This document shows, in pieces, positions 32,845 through 45,492 of a DNA stretch of 64,000 nucleotides; within the stretch, counting starts at the first letter, position 1, and the number at the start of each line of letters is the position of its first letter. Under the pieces are notes generated by a model. The model did no database searches. It was not told where the DNA came from and saw only the letters and a list, made by a program, of their open reading frames with translations. Source of the DNA: Kitagawia praeruptora (Eukaryota > Streptophyta > Magnoliopsida > Apiales > Apiaceae); contig CM075346.1 of assembly GCA_037693485.1 (NCBI GenBank), positions 128,762,001 to 128,826,000 on the forward strand. Direction: 5' to 3'. The position numbers and the translations under genes were made by a program.

Positions 32845-35800
32845 CTATAGATCAGCAAACACATGATACGCTTTGGAGTCCACAACAATTAGCCTCACTG
32901 CAGAAACTGCTGCTGCCACAGACAAACAGCTGAAGAAAATGACATTGAACCAGTGCCAAACCTTTGATACAGAAGTTAATTTCTTTTTCTTAGCTTTTAA
33001 GTACATGTGATTTGCAAGGATGAATGTTAAGGGAAATGTGCTGATAGCTCCCGTGAGGCTCATGAAGTCTCCAATGAATGGAAGTATAGCTGATAAAAGC
33101 GTGGTTAAAGCTATGTATCCCCCTCTTACCCCAATTCGAAATGACAAGTTGCGAGCAGCCAATGCACTCCCTTTAATACCATATTTGGTATCCAAATACT
33201 CGTACATTGGACTAGCAAATATCTGCAAACAGGAGCAAATTATTTTACCCTTTATGAATAAAGATTTACATAGACAGGACAGAATAAGTAAATGTGATTA
33301 TCTATAGTTAAAAGGAAGGGTAATGAAGATTACATGCAAAGCAATGACAGTTTGAAAGAATGCTGAAAGATTAGCTACGGTCTTCACCCAAACTGGACCG
33401 CCAACACTATTGAGCAAATAGGATGATGCACTGGATCCATAGGCCCAATACCCCGTGAACGCAACAGCATACAATGGCAAAACCCCTACAGTGAATTGAA
33501 AATAGAGACCTTTCATCATGTTCTTGACAGCAGGCTGCTTCACAGTAGCCTGTCATGAGAAACTAGAAAAAGTCAAAAGTGACTTCGTAAAATCTCATGA
33601 TAACTATTTAAAGTGAAGGGGAATGAGATAAATTAAGGTATTAAGAGCCTAGCTGATTCATGATAATTAAGGATAAGGATAGCCTACTATCTACAGGATC
33701 TGTGATGTTAATAAACCGTTCCTCTTTTATAATTTTTAGTTTTAAATCTGCAAATTATCGGAGCAGTTAGATTGAACACATTCAAAACCGCAACTTCTGT
33801 GAATTGAGCACTCTAGTAAACAATGGAGACCCATGATAGAAAACCACGAAGTGCACTATCCATCTCAAATGTGTACTGCATCGGACAAGAATCCTTTTGA
33901 CCTAAAGGTTCTCTAAGGTGAATTACTGAACTAGAACACTGACTGCCAAGAATTATGACAAGTAAATATTTGCTAATAGCACAAATACTTTTTTATATTT
34001 AGTTTCAAAGTGGAATTGTTGTGGGAATTATTGCAAAGAGAAACAATTTAAAAAGCATATTGTAAAGAGATGTATGCTAATAGCATGCTATCCTATAAAA
34101 TGGAGTTTCCATACTAACAGAGAGTTATAGGAACTACGATTGTGGTCCCCAAAACATCAATGTCACTCAACATATTAACACTGTAGGGACTTGATAAGGA
34201 ATTGAAGCAAAAAAGAACTGGATGCATAATGTTTATTAGTTATTACAAATGTATGTTACTGCAAAAAGTCAACAAAATATATTAATCTTATTGGACCTGT
34301 GGTGTACCTGTATTTCAGGAAGCATCCCTGTATTGAAGGCAAAAACAAGACTTGCCATTGCACCTATTGTTGTGAATATATTGCTTGTATCTGTTCCTGG
34401 AATACTGTAGTCCCTTGGTGGAGCCTTAATTCCTGTAGAAGTTGCAAGAACGCGGTTATTGATACTTTCCCAACATTAAAAGATGTTGAAATCTTTTTAC
34501 ACTATGATAGGTAAGTTATTAGGAGCTTTTCCTTTCAAAGTTGCACCGAATGCGATTATTGATACTCCCCCAATACCAAAGGATAGTGAAACATTATTAG
34601 TATGATAATGGCCAAGTGTTTAGGAGAAAACACCAGCTTTTCAACCTTGCATACACTGAATTGCCAGACCAGCTTAATAAAAGATACCCTACATGAGTAC
34701 ATATATATGCAATCACAAGGGCCGCCTATGTAAAATGACAAGAAACACGTTCTCTTCAAAAGAAAATCAGGTTGTTCCTACTTGACAACTGCAATATCTA
34801 ATGCAGGACCAGTTAATGGCCTTTCAAGTTATGTTACAACCTCCAAGCATCAATCTAGGCTGCTGAGTCATGGGTTAATGCCTGATCTGTAGGTTATAAA
34901 TGACATACTAACATCTCCCAGGTTATAACTTATAACAATATTTCTAACCTATTTCTATTTAACGGCAAACATTTTCAAGTGAATAACGAGCGGCAGCAAC
35001 CAACTTTTAGTTAACTTCATAGACATCTTAGCAGCGACATCATAGGCATCAGGAGAGCAGGAATTAATATTAATTAGTTTTATGCAAATATTTATTTCCT
35101 ATTTTTGAAGCAATATGTTTACACAAGCCAGCATGTTGGATATTAAACACACTATGACAACTCATTTATGAGGAGATTTATTGTTATAGATCTGGCCCAA
35201 CATAGTTCATGATACCAACTGTAGTATCTAATATTATGTAGAGGACAAGATGCAGATTATTACTTGTCACATTTTGTGTATTAGACTGAATATAGAGAGA
35301 TATATTGATAGATTGTTTTGTTTACAATAGGAGGAAGTATCCTCTTAATATAGGGAAAGATAGAACAAACATAATGATAAGAAGGAACATAATAATGAGA
35401 GTAATGAGAGTAGCTTAGCATCCAATGTAGGATACAATGTAGCATCCAATATTTGATACTCCAACAACTTTTTGACACGCCCCCTTACTCGAAATCCCAT
35501 CTTCGGATGAAAGACCTATCTTGGGATTGAAGAGTGGACACTAGTAACCCTTGAGCTTAATTTGAGCGTCCAACGTCCAACTATACCCATTTTTAGGATC
35601 GACCGATCTTGAGTTTATTGAGTCTTTTGGGAATACCGGGACTCGACTTCGCGACCACGCAGTACATTTTAGGCCATATCAAAAAAATCCTTTAAGCTAT
35701 TTCCCACCTTATTAAAGGGTTTTCAACCCCATTACCACTGCCATTATTCAAGACAACAACACTACAAGAAGGTTTGCTGAAAACAGAATCTGCAGAAAAT

Positions 35801-38800
35801 AAAAAACTGGGTAGAAAATTCTGCTGGAAACAGAATCTGCATAAATAAAAACTGGGCAGAAGTTTCTCTTGAGAAACTTGATGCTTCAGGTGATAAAATC
35901 TGTTCTTTCTACCAGATTACGTACCCGCTCTGATACCATGTCACATTTTGTGTATTAGACTGAATATAGAGAGATATATTGATAGATTGTTTTGTTTACA
36001 ATAGGAGGAAGTATCCTCTTAATATAGGGAAAGATAGAACAAACATAAAGATAAGAAGGAACATAATAATGAGAGTAATGAGAGTAGCTTAGCATCCAAT
36101 GTAGCATCCAATATTTGATACTCCAACAACTCTTTGACATTACTACCATTTAACCTTTGGCCATTTACAAGTAAATATAAAGTGGGGTAGGGGTGTAAAT
36201 GATACAAACTGTTCGTGAGCTACTCGAGCTCGGCTTGTTAAATATTCGAATTCGGTTAGGTAATAATTAAACCGAGCTTGAGCTCGAACTATTCGAATAC
36301 TTTACCGAGCCGAGCTCGAGCTTCAAATTACTCGGCTCGTAAGGTTTGCGAGCCTATTATATACTCCCTCCGTCCCACAATACAAGTCTCTTTTGAAAAA
36401 ATTACGCATCTTAAGAAAACATTAATTAGATAATACATTTCCTCTTATGCCCATTATAAATGCATTGACTTTTAAGAACATTAGTTATTTTATACTATTG
36501 GTCATTCCTCATTAATTGCTATACAATTTTCAAAAAGGGTAGTTTAGGAAAATTATCACAAATTTACATTGAAAATTGAAAATGGACATGTATTATGGGG
36601 AAAAAAAATTCCTCAAAAGAGACTTGTATTGTGGGACGGAGGGAGTAATTTATATAGTTAATCGAGTCGAGCTCGAGCCGAACTTAAGCTGAACTCGAGC
36701 CGAACCGATCATATTCGAGTATTTGCCATATTCGATGAAATCGATTCGAGCTTTCGAGCCGAACTCGAACATATCAAACTTTTTACGAGCCGAGTTTCGA
36801 GCTTGAAATGGAAGGCTCGATCGAACTCGAGCCCGAACTTTTTAGTTGAGCTCGAACTCGAGCCTAGCAGGGTTCGACTCGGCTCGGCTCGATTACACCC
36901 CTAAAGCGGGGGGATGACAATTTTGTCTGCTTGTTATCTAATTTCAAGAAAAGGGCGTGTTTACTTCAAAAATACTGTACACAAGTCAGCTTGGACGTGC
37001 AAACCCAAGATTTGGTTCATGACAGATACTCTAGAGACCAAATAACAATTCAGAGATTGAAAGTCATGTATAGCTTGGAGTATAATGGCAAAAAGTATCC
37101 AATAAATATTCCTAATACGGTTAGGTTTTGCAAGTAACAGAATCACGTCAGCATTCGAGTGGTTTTCTGGCAGAACTCCCAATATACTGGGAAGCAATTC
37201 CTAAGATATCTAGTTCGCAACCTCAAAATGAGGCAAAAGTTGCCAAAACTTTTGTGGAAGTGCAACAAAGCTCAACTTTATCTCTTAGTATTTATAGAAG
37301 AAATAATGTTTTTATCCTAGCCAATTCTTTTTTAAGAAAGGATATATAGAAGATGTGAGCAGCAGTAAGAAAGATGATATCATTTGCTTGTGACAACTAG
37401 TAAATTGATCATTTCCCCACCATTAATGTTGAAAATGCATCAACTAAAAGCACAAGCGATACCAGATTTGCAAGAAGATCACATATAAACTATAATATAA
37501 AGATTGGACATCATACCATCTCGAACAGACAGTACAACTGCTACGACAATGTATATCAGGCTGAAAAGTGTTGACAATCCAAGTGAGAACCGCAGAGCTG
37601 ATAGATTTGGAATTGAAATTGCAAACAAGCCGCATACAAACCCGGTTATTGCAATAAAGTATGGGAGTTTCATGACATGGTCAGCAGTATAAAGGACGTA
37701 AATAGCCTGCATATAAAAAGTGAATAATATTAGACCTTATAATTCTAATAATCACATATTTTCCTGTTCATACTTATTCTACTATATTAAAACTATCAAT
37801 TCAGGTAGCTCTCACAGCACAAAATCCCTATTGCCAAAAATTAAAAAGTTAAAAGCTTGCACAAATTCTTTTCACTATCTGGTTATAAACGTTTGCAGTT
37901 CACAAGTGAACTTACTTTCAGAGCCTGACCAGCCAAGATAATATATCCAACATTAATCATAAAAAGATTCACATATTGCAGCGCCCACGTAAGTGAATAA
38001 GCTTTTTTACCTGCAAAATAAAATCCCAATTCTAGACGTAAGCCATAATCTGAGTATGAGCTGTCAAATAATGTGATATTGATGTAAAGCGTACCATATA
38101 TAAATCCGGCGAGGTCCCTGTACCTAATATGTCTCTTTCCCCCGTATTCGTGGAGTTTGGCAATGAGAGCATTGGCATACAATGATATGGTCGTGGCTGC
38201 AATTAAACCAACAACTCCTCCAATCCAACCAAGTGGAACCATGACCGCACCAGAGTATCCTAACACATAAGCACTGTTGATACCAGTGGTGAGAATAAAA
38301 CCCACTTGTAACCATGAATCTACAAAATGCAATACAGGCAAAATACATTGGATTCAGTACAGTTTGACCCAGTCGCTATCCTTTATATAGACATTTCTAA
38401 GACTACGCAATAACAACAAACTCTAGTCAGCAACACAAATCAACTCACCGAATAACAACTTGATAAGAGTAAAAAAAATTATAAGAAATGATGGACTTCA
38501 GTTATATAATGAGGCACGCTTTTTAATCTTAGGAACAACTTATCTACCCAGATGGACAAAATTCAACTTTTTACCATCGATCTGACTTGTTCGGAAAACA
38601 CGTAAACTGAGTATCCACGAAAACTACCATGATTAGAGAAAATTCCAAAGCACAAGCCTATATGCACATACAACTACAAAGATCCGATTACTATTAGTAT
38701 TAGGTAAACAGCTTATATTTTAATAGAATCAATAACACAAGTGAATACAGAAGGAAGGAAGACCTTGACTAATCTATTCGCAAATAAGAATTGGGAGAAG

Positions 38801-40384
38801 ATATCTACCTCCTCTTCGAAAGTATTCCTTATATATAGACTAACTTTATCCCACTGCTGTTCCATTATTATATGGGTGACAGGATGTTTGAAATCTAGGT
38901 GACAGGATGTTTGAAATCTTTAATTGTATTTAAAAACATCTACTCGTGCACAATGAAATTGATCTTCAAACAATTAAAAATCAAGTACATATTGATTATT
39001 GAATAAATGCACCAGGCAACTTACAACAAAGGAACAACTATGTTGCCATAAAACAAATCAGATCAGCACCCAAACTCACCTTATACCATTGCCAATCCGG
39101 TGACAACAGGCTGATATTCAGTTTGACAAGCTTCCTGAATCAAACCTCTTTTAGTGAGCTCTGATATTAAAGTCCACTATAAGTTCATATCATGCAGATA
39201 ATCCACAGATTGATTCACAAATAGAACATTCATGGAATCTGCAGACATATACAGTATCTCCTAGTTTTAAAACCCTATTTTCGCCACATATTATAAGTAT
39301 TTATTTCTAGAAACTCTAGTTTTATGTACTCTATCAAGCTATTAGGTGCCGCCAAACTACTGCCTAGATGCTTGGGTCATACAGTAGCTCACAAGCTGTT
39401 TATGCATCATCTACCTACATGTGCTCCTGGGCACTTGGCCAGCACCCCAGCTCCCATTGACACCACAATAATTACATTGTAGATGTTCAAGATTGTTCAT
39501 TCACTTCCAGGATGTCAACATAAATACTTGTTAAGTTCCAAAGCATCTTAATAACAACCTCCACAAAGCACATAAAGTTTCTCCAACAATGTAAATAAAC
39601 TTATTTCTTTCAGAGCATATACTAATTCTCTTAGAATCCATTTGGTATCAAGTTGGGATTAGCTGGTAGGAGGTGGTTGGAGAATTAGGCAGTTGTGGCA
39701 ATATACAGAGATTATATATAGGTATGAATGTAAAATTTAGCTCATTCTATCACTATGAATATTCATTCAGTATTTCTCGGTTTCCTCTCCAGTTAATGCA
39801 GTTCATCTTCAAGCTCTTATTCTATATCACAATTGATAAATGGATTAATCATACATCAAACAACATAATATTTTTGTTCTAATAATCACAAGTTAAAGAA
39901 ACATATAAAAAAAAATCAGGCTAACAAAAAAACTCAAATGCACGAATTAGTACATACACATAAACCAAAGACCAAAGACCAAAGTACTATATTCCACTCA
40001 CAAGCAGGGTTTACAAGGATAGAATGTACACCGCGTAAAGAGCCAGACTCATGGTGGTGGTGGGGGGGGGGGGGGATCTCCAGAAGTTAACAAATATTCA
40101 TATTATGCAACAATACATTTTACTACTAAAAACTAAAAAGAAAGAAAGAAAAGGCAATGATAATTATAATACCAACATAAAGAAAAGGCAATGATAAATA
40201 TAATACCAACATAAATGTTTTTAAGAAAAGGACAATAGACACAAAAATGAAGAAGGAAGGAAGAATGATGACCTTGACTAATCTGGTGGGCGGTGTCCGG
40301 AATCTCAATGCTTACATAATTAGTAGCAGAATGATCATGATCATTCCGATCTCCGGTATCGGAATCTTTAAGTCCTTGTTCCAT
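32845..40384 (-). CDS. Proline/compatible-solute transporter, AAAP family
   Basis: Seven coding exons, all GT-AG: 40273-40384, 38095-38319, 37916-38010, 37517-37706, 34308-34432, 33334-33549, 32845-33222 (446 residues). The phases join without a break. The product matches plant ProT transporters (plasma-membrane proton symporters for proline, glycine betaine and GABA). Exon 1 gives the hydrophilic N-terminus ending IEIPDTAHQISQ. Exon 2 holds GINSAYVLGYSG and YGGKRHIRYRDLAGFIYG, exon 3 YVNLFMINVGYIILAG, exon 5 NTGMLPEIQ, and exon 7 FPLTFILANHMYL and the terminus HVFADL. About 10-11 membrane segments are visible. The start is the only ATG in frame upstream of exon 2; an open, acidic frame without ATG precedes it. 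Intron 4 (3084 bp) carries a TRIM and nested MITEs. No lesion is seen, so it is likely functional. Confidence 0.95.
35265..36139 (-). mobile_element. TRIM (small LTR element) in intron 4 of the transporter
   Basis: Direct repeats 35265-35477 (213 bp) and 35939-36139 (201 bp) start TGTCAC and end TTGACA. They differ mainly by a 12-base insertion in the first. The flanking target duplication TTACT is perfect (35260-35264, 36140-36144). On the minus strand the primer site TGGTATCAGAG (35928-35938) abuts the LTR, and a purine tract AAGGGGGCG abuts the other. The 461-bp interior has no ORF and contains a short duplicated ACAGAATCTGCA unit. It is non-autonomous. Confidence 0.93.
36188..36903. mobile_element. 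hAT-type MITE in intron 4, split by a Stowaway
   Basis: The ends TAGGGGTGTAA and TTACACCCCTA are inverted. The flanks are an 8-bp duplication with one mismatch (AAGTGGGG at 36180-36187, AAGCGGGG at 36904-36911). The interior is filled with GAGCTCGAGCC/GAACTCGAGC words that pair across the element. The Stowaway at 36364-36645 separates the halves. Confidence 0.85.
36364..36645. mobile_element. Stowaway MITE nested in the hAT MITE
   Basis: 282 bp. Terminal repeats CTCCCTCCGTCCCACAATAC and its complement GTATTGTGGGACGGAGGGAG, extending to about 33 bp, with TA on both sides (36362-36363, 36646-36647). Same family as the truncated copy at 598-843. Confidence 0.95.
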
Positions 40385-41044
40385 TGGAACCTCCACCTCC
40401 TCCTCCTCCTGTTGTTGTAGGAAAGAGACAGCCTCTTCCTCCTCTCCATCCACCTCTATATACTGAGTAAAAGCCAGCCCCTCGATTTTCTCAATCTTTT
40501 TTTTTAAAAATAATTTAATATTACAGAATCTTTGCAATTTTCAAATAAATAAATAAATACAATCGCATTAAATCACAACCAACCACTCGTAACTCGTTCA
40601 TCTAAAAATCTACTAACGAGCTATTGGGTGGTACATAAAAGCACGCTTCTCTATACATGGAATGAAGAACATTCAATACTACGAATCAAGAAGTTTATAA
40701 AATGGTTATGGCAGGCAGGAGAAAGATGATGTGTGACAGAGGCGCTCGCATCCGTAAAAAGACGGCTGTTAAAAGTGGACCCCACCTGGAGACATAAGTA
40801 CAACAATAGTACAAGTACAGAAACAGATGCTACTACTATAACTCACTCCGATGATTCACGGCAGGTGTGGTTACAGTTATACATACATGTGTGTATGTAT
40901 ATTTTTGTCAACAAATCTTGGCCTCTGTATTTGTTGCTTCGCTTTATGGGGCACTTGTAATTTTATTCATAAAATATACACACACCAATAATTAGAGTGT
41001 ACGTCACGGCGTCACCTTTCGCAAAATATTTTTTTTGTTAACCT
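40385..41044 (-). promoter_or_regulatory. Presumed 5' leader and promoter of the transporter gene
   Basis: Directly upstream of the ATG the minus strand is GGA/GAA-rich and open in frame for about 50 codons without an ATG. Beyond that lies an A/T-rich stretch with AAATAAATAAATA and then non-coding sequence. No clear TATA box was assigned. A 75-codon plus-strand open frame near 40733 has no recognisable features. Confidence 0.35.
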
Positions 41045-41301
41045 CATGGTTCTACAAATCTCATATTTAGCCGATTAATCCTCTGTAAGGTAACCCATCG
41101 ATTCGATTTTTGAAATCCGATTAATCATATGAATTTATTTAAAATGATATGTTTAATTGTAAATTAGACTAATATATTAAATATTATTATAATATCCGAT
41201 TTATACTCCGATTAATCCTTCCGATTAATCCCCGATTACTTGATTAATCTTAAATCGGTACCTCAATCGATTTATACCGATTACCGATTTTTACAACCAT
41301 G
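41045..41301. mobile_element. hAT MITE, 257 bp
   Basis: The ends are CATGGTTCTACAAATC and (minus strand) CATGGTTGTAAAAATCGG. A perfect 8-bp target duplication GTTAACCT flanks it (41037-41044, 41302-41309). The interior repeats CCGATTAATC. Same end family as 42010-42380. Confidence 0.9.
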
Positions 41302-42009
41302 GTTAACCTTAACAAAACAATTTTATTATTTTTAATTTACTATAAAATATACGATGATTAATTGTTATTTATAAATTGGGTTACGGAGATTTTGGAAAGA
41401 TAAGATGAAGTTTTGCATGTTTGAACATTTTTTTTTTTTTTTTTGTGAATTAGTTGAACAAAATTAGTTGTCGATTTGGTGAAATAGGTACGACTTTCAT
41501 CTGTGGTCACCGCTAGTCATCCCCCGCACAGGGGAAACACAAGAATATCTGTATGTATTTTAATCGATTTCGCTAATTTTTTAATATTTCAGTTAATTAG
41601 GAAAAAAAATATGATACATTTTTGCTTCTAGAAAATCAGTAAGACTTGTAAATTTCAATGATATATGATCAGTTTATCTGGAAATCAGATTTCACAAATA
41701 AGTTTCTCGGATTAAATATGGGTTTCTTTTTACCTTTTTTTTTTTTTTTTTTTGTCTTTTGGTGGGAATTACAGACCACGATTTTGCTAAGAGTAGTTCA
41801 TTAAACACGAAACTAATTTAGAAGTAAAGGACTTCGCACCTTGATATAATTTAAAAACTCCGTTCAGTTCATTCTGGTTTTCCATTCCCATCATCGTATC
41901 GACAATCACTCTGTCATTTTGTGGAAAGGCTTCGATGGCTTCCTTTTGAAAGCATTCAATTTTATTCGAAACCTTATCTTTTCGAATGAAGAGTTCATTC
42001 AGCAGGCTC

Positions 42010-42380
42010 CAGGGTTCTAAAAATAGCTGAATCAGCCGAGTACTCATTCCGAGTACTCGTTTTTTACCCCTCGTCCGATCCGAGTTCCGAGTTCCGAATT
42101 TTGAAGTTAAATCGAATTATATTTATTTGTATTTTTAATGTTTATCTATTGATTTTAATATTATTAAATAATTATTATTAGTATATATATATATAATATA
42201 TATTACTATTAAATTCCAAATTTCAACACATGTACATTAAAATATGAATGAATGGATTTAATATATGAGAAAAAATATTAAAAAATTCCGATTTGTTCTC
42301 CGAGTACTCTCCGAGTTTCCGAGTACTCATTTTTCCGGAACAAAACCGAGTCGGACCGAGTTCCGATTTTTACAACCTTG
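42010..42380. mobile_element. hAT MITE, 371 bp
   Basis: The ends are CAGGGTTCTAAAAAT and (minus strand) CAAGGTTGTAAAAATCGG. A perfect 8-bp target duplication GCAGGCTC flanks it (42002-42009, 42381-42388). The interior has CCGAGTACTC words in both arms. Confidence 0.92.
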
Positions 42381-42388
42381 GCAGGCTC

Positions 42389-43204
42389 TAGTCAAAAAAT
42401 TGGATAATCAGGCAACCAACAAAGGCTCGCAAACATTGTCCTTAGCCTTTGAAGATGCTAGAGATGTGGAAGTTAACATTTGGCGTAAAAAGATGCAAAA
42501 GAAGTGAAAGCAAAAACGATTGGTTGCATTGACGATGTGTGATTAACAAAAACCTATATGAGAGTTTGAGAGAATAACAGATTCACATGTTTGATCGTTG
42601 TCCTAAAAAAATTGAAATCCTAGCTTATTAGCAAAACAAAAGCAAGTTCTGAAAAGTAAAGATCACTATTAAAGCGATTTCCGAGTGACTTTTTCTCAAA
42701 GACTAGATGGAACAATTTTGATCCAGACAATACATGATCAAGTAATCCACCAATGAAATATCATATAAACATTAGGCTATGAACATATCTGTGAAACATT
42801 AAGACGATATCAGAGCAAAATCACAGATGGGCCACTAAACAACCAATTTTCACATAAACATAAGTTGGTTGATGTTTTAGTACCAAAATAAGAGGGCATT
42901 CCAGTTTCAATAACGAACTTGACATTACAACTGAATGATTGAATGAATAACGACCCTGCTTGCTTAAACATTATCCCTTACAAACCATAATTAGATAAGA
43001 ATCCAAGATAATTAAATTTCATACATAGAGGACCAAGGTTACAAGTTAATAGCAGTTCACACCTTAATTAATACAAAAAAGAAGCACAAAATAAAGTTTA
43101 AAACTCAAAGACTGTTAACATAAGACGTAGACCTACATAACAACAAACATAGGAAATTACATACCAGTGTCGCTGTTGCACATACAATGCCAGTATGCCA
43201 CAGC
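42389..43204. other. Downstream region of the lectin-like gene
   Basis: No gene recognised. It should include the 3' untranslated region of the minus-strand lectin-like gene. The open frames on either side of the hAT MITE (41787-42047 minus, up to 42507 plus) do not join into one frame when the MITE is removed. Confidence 0.4.
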
Positions 43205-44140
43205 TCAAACTACAACTTTTTCCTTCTTAACATCTTCAAAGATGTTCTCCACGTCTACACCAATCTTTTGATACTTAAAATCCGCCGGCTTGATATTAAT
43301 GTCTTCAGGGGTCACAGAATCATACTCGTATCTTCTGACAAACATTTCCCAAAACGATAGCAAAACCACCGCCACCAACGCTGCACATCCTAACGTAACA
43401 ACTCCCAAATGACACGACCTTTTCTTCTCTCCTTTCTGCTCAACACGTCCGTTAACTCCACTCTCCGGGATCATCGGTCTAGAATGCAACCCCTTCGGAA
43501 CACCTCTAACCCTAAACCTCCACGAATACACAATAACACTCTCCCCAACATTACCACTCCCCGACGAACTCAACCCCACAACCACATCCTCACCATCCCA
43601 CATTCCCACTAAATCAACTGCATACATCACCACCGGAACATAACTCCTTTCACTACCCATCTTCCCAACCCTAACCTCAATTTGCTTCGAACTAGCTTCA
43701 TAATCAATCCAACACCTAAACTTCTCCCCACTATCCAAAAACTCCCCGAAAGTCGCAAACTTTACAACCCCATCACCAACTTCTACCCCAACAAGATTAC
43801 CCCTAAAACAAATTCTAACATCATTACCAATTCTTGATATTTTCTTGATTTCAAAACACAAATTACCACCATTACCCTTAATTGAAAACGCAAAATCAGT
43901 AGATAAAGATAAAGGGTCAAATCTTTTAAACATGACGTGATTCTTACTCTGTACAGCTCCATGTTTTGATGAGTTGATCGGACGGATGAGATTAATTGAG
44001 CCATTGATGAGCTCTGCGTCGCCAGAGAGTAGAGTGTTTGGATCGAAATTAAGGGTTTTAAGAGAGAATGTGAGGTGGGAATTTAGGGTTATGAAGGTGA
44101 AAATGAAGTAATACAAGGTGAATATTGAGAATTTTGACAT
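43205..44140 (-). CDS. L-type lectin-domain membrane protein without a kinase
   Basis: Single-exon gene of 311 residues. The ATG at 44140 opens a hydrophobic signal peptide (about residues 1-26). A legume-lectin-like extracellular domain follows (about 27-212), with the beta-strand signatures LSTDFAFSIKG and FRCWIDYEASSKQIEVRVG. The usual Asp/Gly-rich sugar and metal loops are not clear (GNGGNLCFEI replaces the GDGLAF type), so sugar binding is doubtful. One membrane helix (about 244-267) is followed by a 44-residue tail rich in Lys/Glu/Val, with no protein kinase. It resembles the kinase-less concanavalin A-like lectin proteins of Arabidopsis and looks like a complete gene rather than a truncated receptor kinase, since the tail ends in an orderly way. 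Ligand and role are unknown. Confidence 0.85.
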   Translation of the reverse strand: MSKFSIFTLYYFIFTFITLNSHLTFSLKTLNFDPNTLLSGDAELINGSINLIRPINSSKHGAVQSKNHVMFKRFDPLSLSTDFAFSIKGNGGNLCFEIKKISRIGNDVRICFRGNLVGVEVGDGVVKFATFGEFLDSGEKFRCWIDYEASSKQIEVRVGKMGSERSYVPVVMYAVDLVGMWDGEDVVVGLSSSGSGNVGESVIVYSWRFRVRGVPKGLHSRPMIPESGVNGRVEQKGEKKRSCHLGVVTLGCAALVAVVLLSFWEMFVRRYEYDSVTPEDINIKPADFKYQKIGVDVENIFEDVKKEKVVV

Positions 44141-45492
44141 GGTGAAATTTGGGGATTTTGAAATTAGGGTTTCGATGAGGTTTGGTAATTGGTACTGGGT
44201 AGGCCGGTAGGGTAGTGTGGAACTGTGGACTGGAGTTTCGGGTCGAACCTTTTAGAATCAGGTCTACATGTAATTTCTTGGTAACATTGTTTGAAAATAT
44301 TTTTATTGTTTATATAAAAAATATTAATTAAAAAAAACTAAACTTAATCTTAATATTTTAACTAATCATTAATTGAGTTATCCATAGTTTAATCCATTAA
44401 CTATACTACATTATAGGCCGTATTACGCACACATATATTTTAAAAAATAATTTCATAAAATTAAAAATATAAGAAAATTAATGATTAATTAAAAAAAATT
44501 AAAATTAGATATTTCTAATTATAATTGTGAAATAACTAATATCAATGAAATAAAAGATTATCTTTTATTATTATAACAAATACATTTAAAGATTATTCCA
44601 ATTAAAATGTTTTATTGTACACATTGTATGATGATATGCATTGAAAAACTTACCTTAATTGAAAGTTTAATTCAAAATTTTATTAATGAGCTTACCATAA
44701 ATATTTCAATTATTGACATTAATAATATTTAAATTGATATGTAGAGTTTCCATAATTAAGAATGAGTTAAATAAATACATAGATGTTTACAAATCTAAAT
44801 ATGGATACCATACCTAAAAATGGATAGTTCATGGATCAAAATGTTATTAAAAAATTTAATCGAACCTAAGTATGGATCCCAAGGAAAGGATTATCCAGCA
44901 ATTTGTGTATATAGATTTTCGAATACAATGCGAGATTACCATGAGGATTTTTATTTTATCGAAATTGGAAATCATTTATGTTTTGCAAATAAAATATTAT
45001 AAAATATATTATATAAAAATTATTATTCTTTTAAATTTTTTGAAAAACAAGTATGTTTTGCTAACAAGATAATGAAAACGAGTAATTTATAAGACATGTT
45101 TAGGTTGTAGAACGTATATGTTCTACTTATAAAACATACACGCTTTTTTTAAAAAAAAAATACATGATTATCAAATTTTTTAATGAAATATTAATTTTCA
45201 TATAACATACTTTGTAAAATAATAAATTTTGTGTATCTTGACTGTTGAGCACATATAATCTTCAAGGTATACGTACAATGAAATAATGATCATAAATTTT
45301 TTCTATAATTATAAAGATTAATACAAGATTATGTGTATTTTTTATGTAATTATAATAATTTATATGGAATATTTTTTTAGTTTTATGTGGGTAATTACCA
45401 GGAAAGCGCTAAGGTAGAAAGTTGTTTCAGGATTGTAAGACTGTAAGTAGCCAACTAGCGTAAAATTCATAATTTACTATATTACATAAAAA
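44141..45492. other. AT-rich intergenic region
   Basis: Upstream of the lectin-like gene; its promoter should lie in the first few hundred bases. The rest is AT-rich with no ORF, repeat or motif I can name. Confidence 0.4.

Noticed and set aside
41787..42507. Possible gene split by the hAT MITE at 42010
   Set aside because: After removing the MITE and one duplication, the minus-strand frame on the left meets a stop immediately across the junction, and the right-hand frame is on the other strand.
43409..44004. Open frames overlapping the lectin-like gene
   Set aside because: They are shadows of the coding sequence in other frames; only the 311-residue frame has a signal peptide, domain and membrane helix in order.
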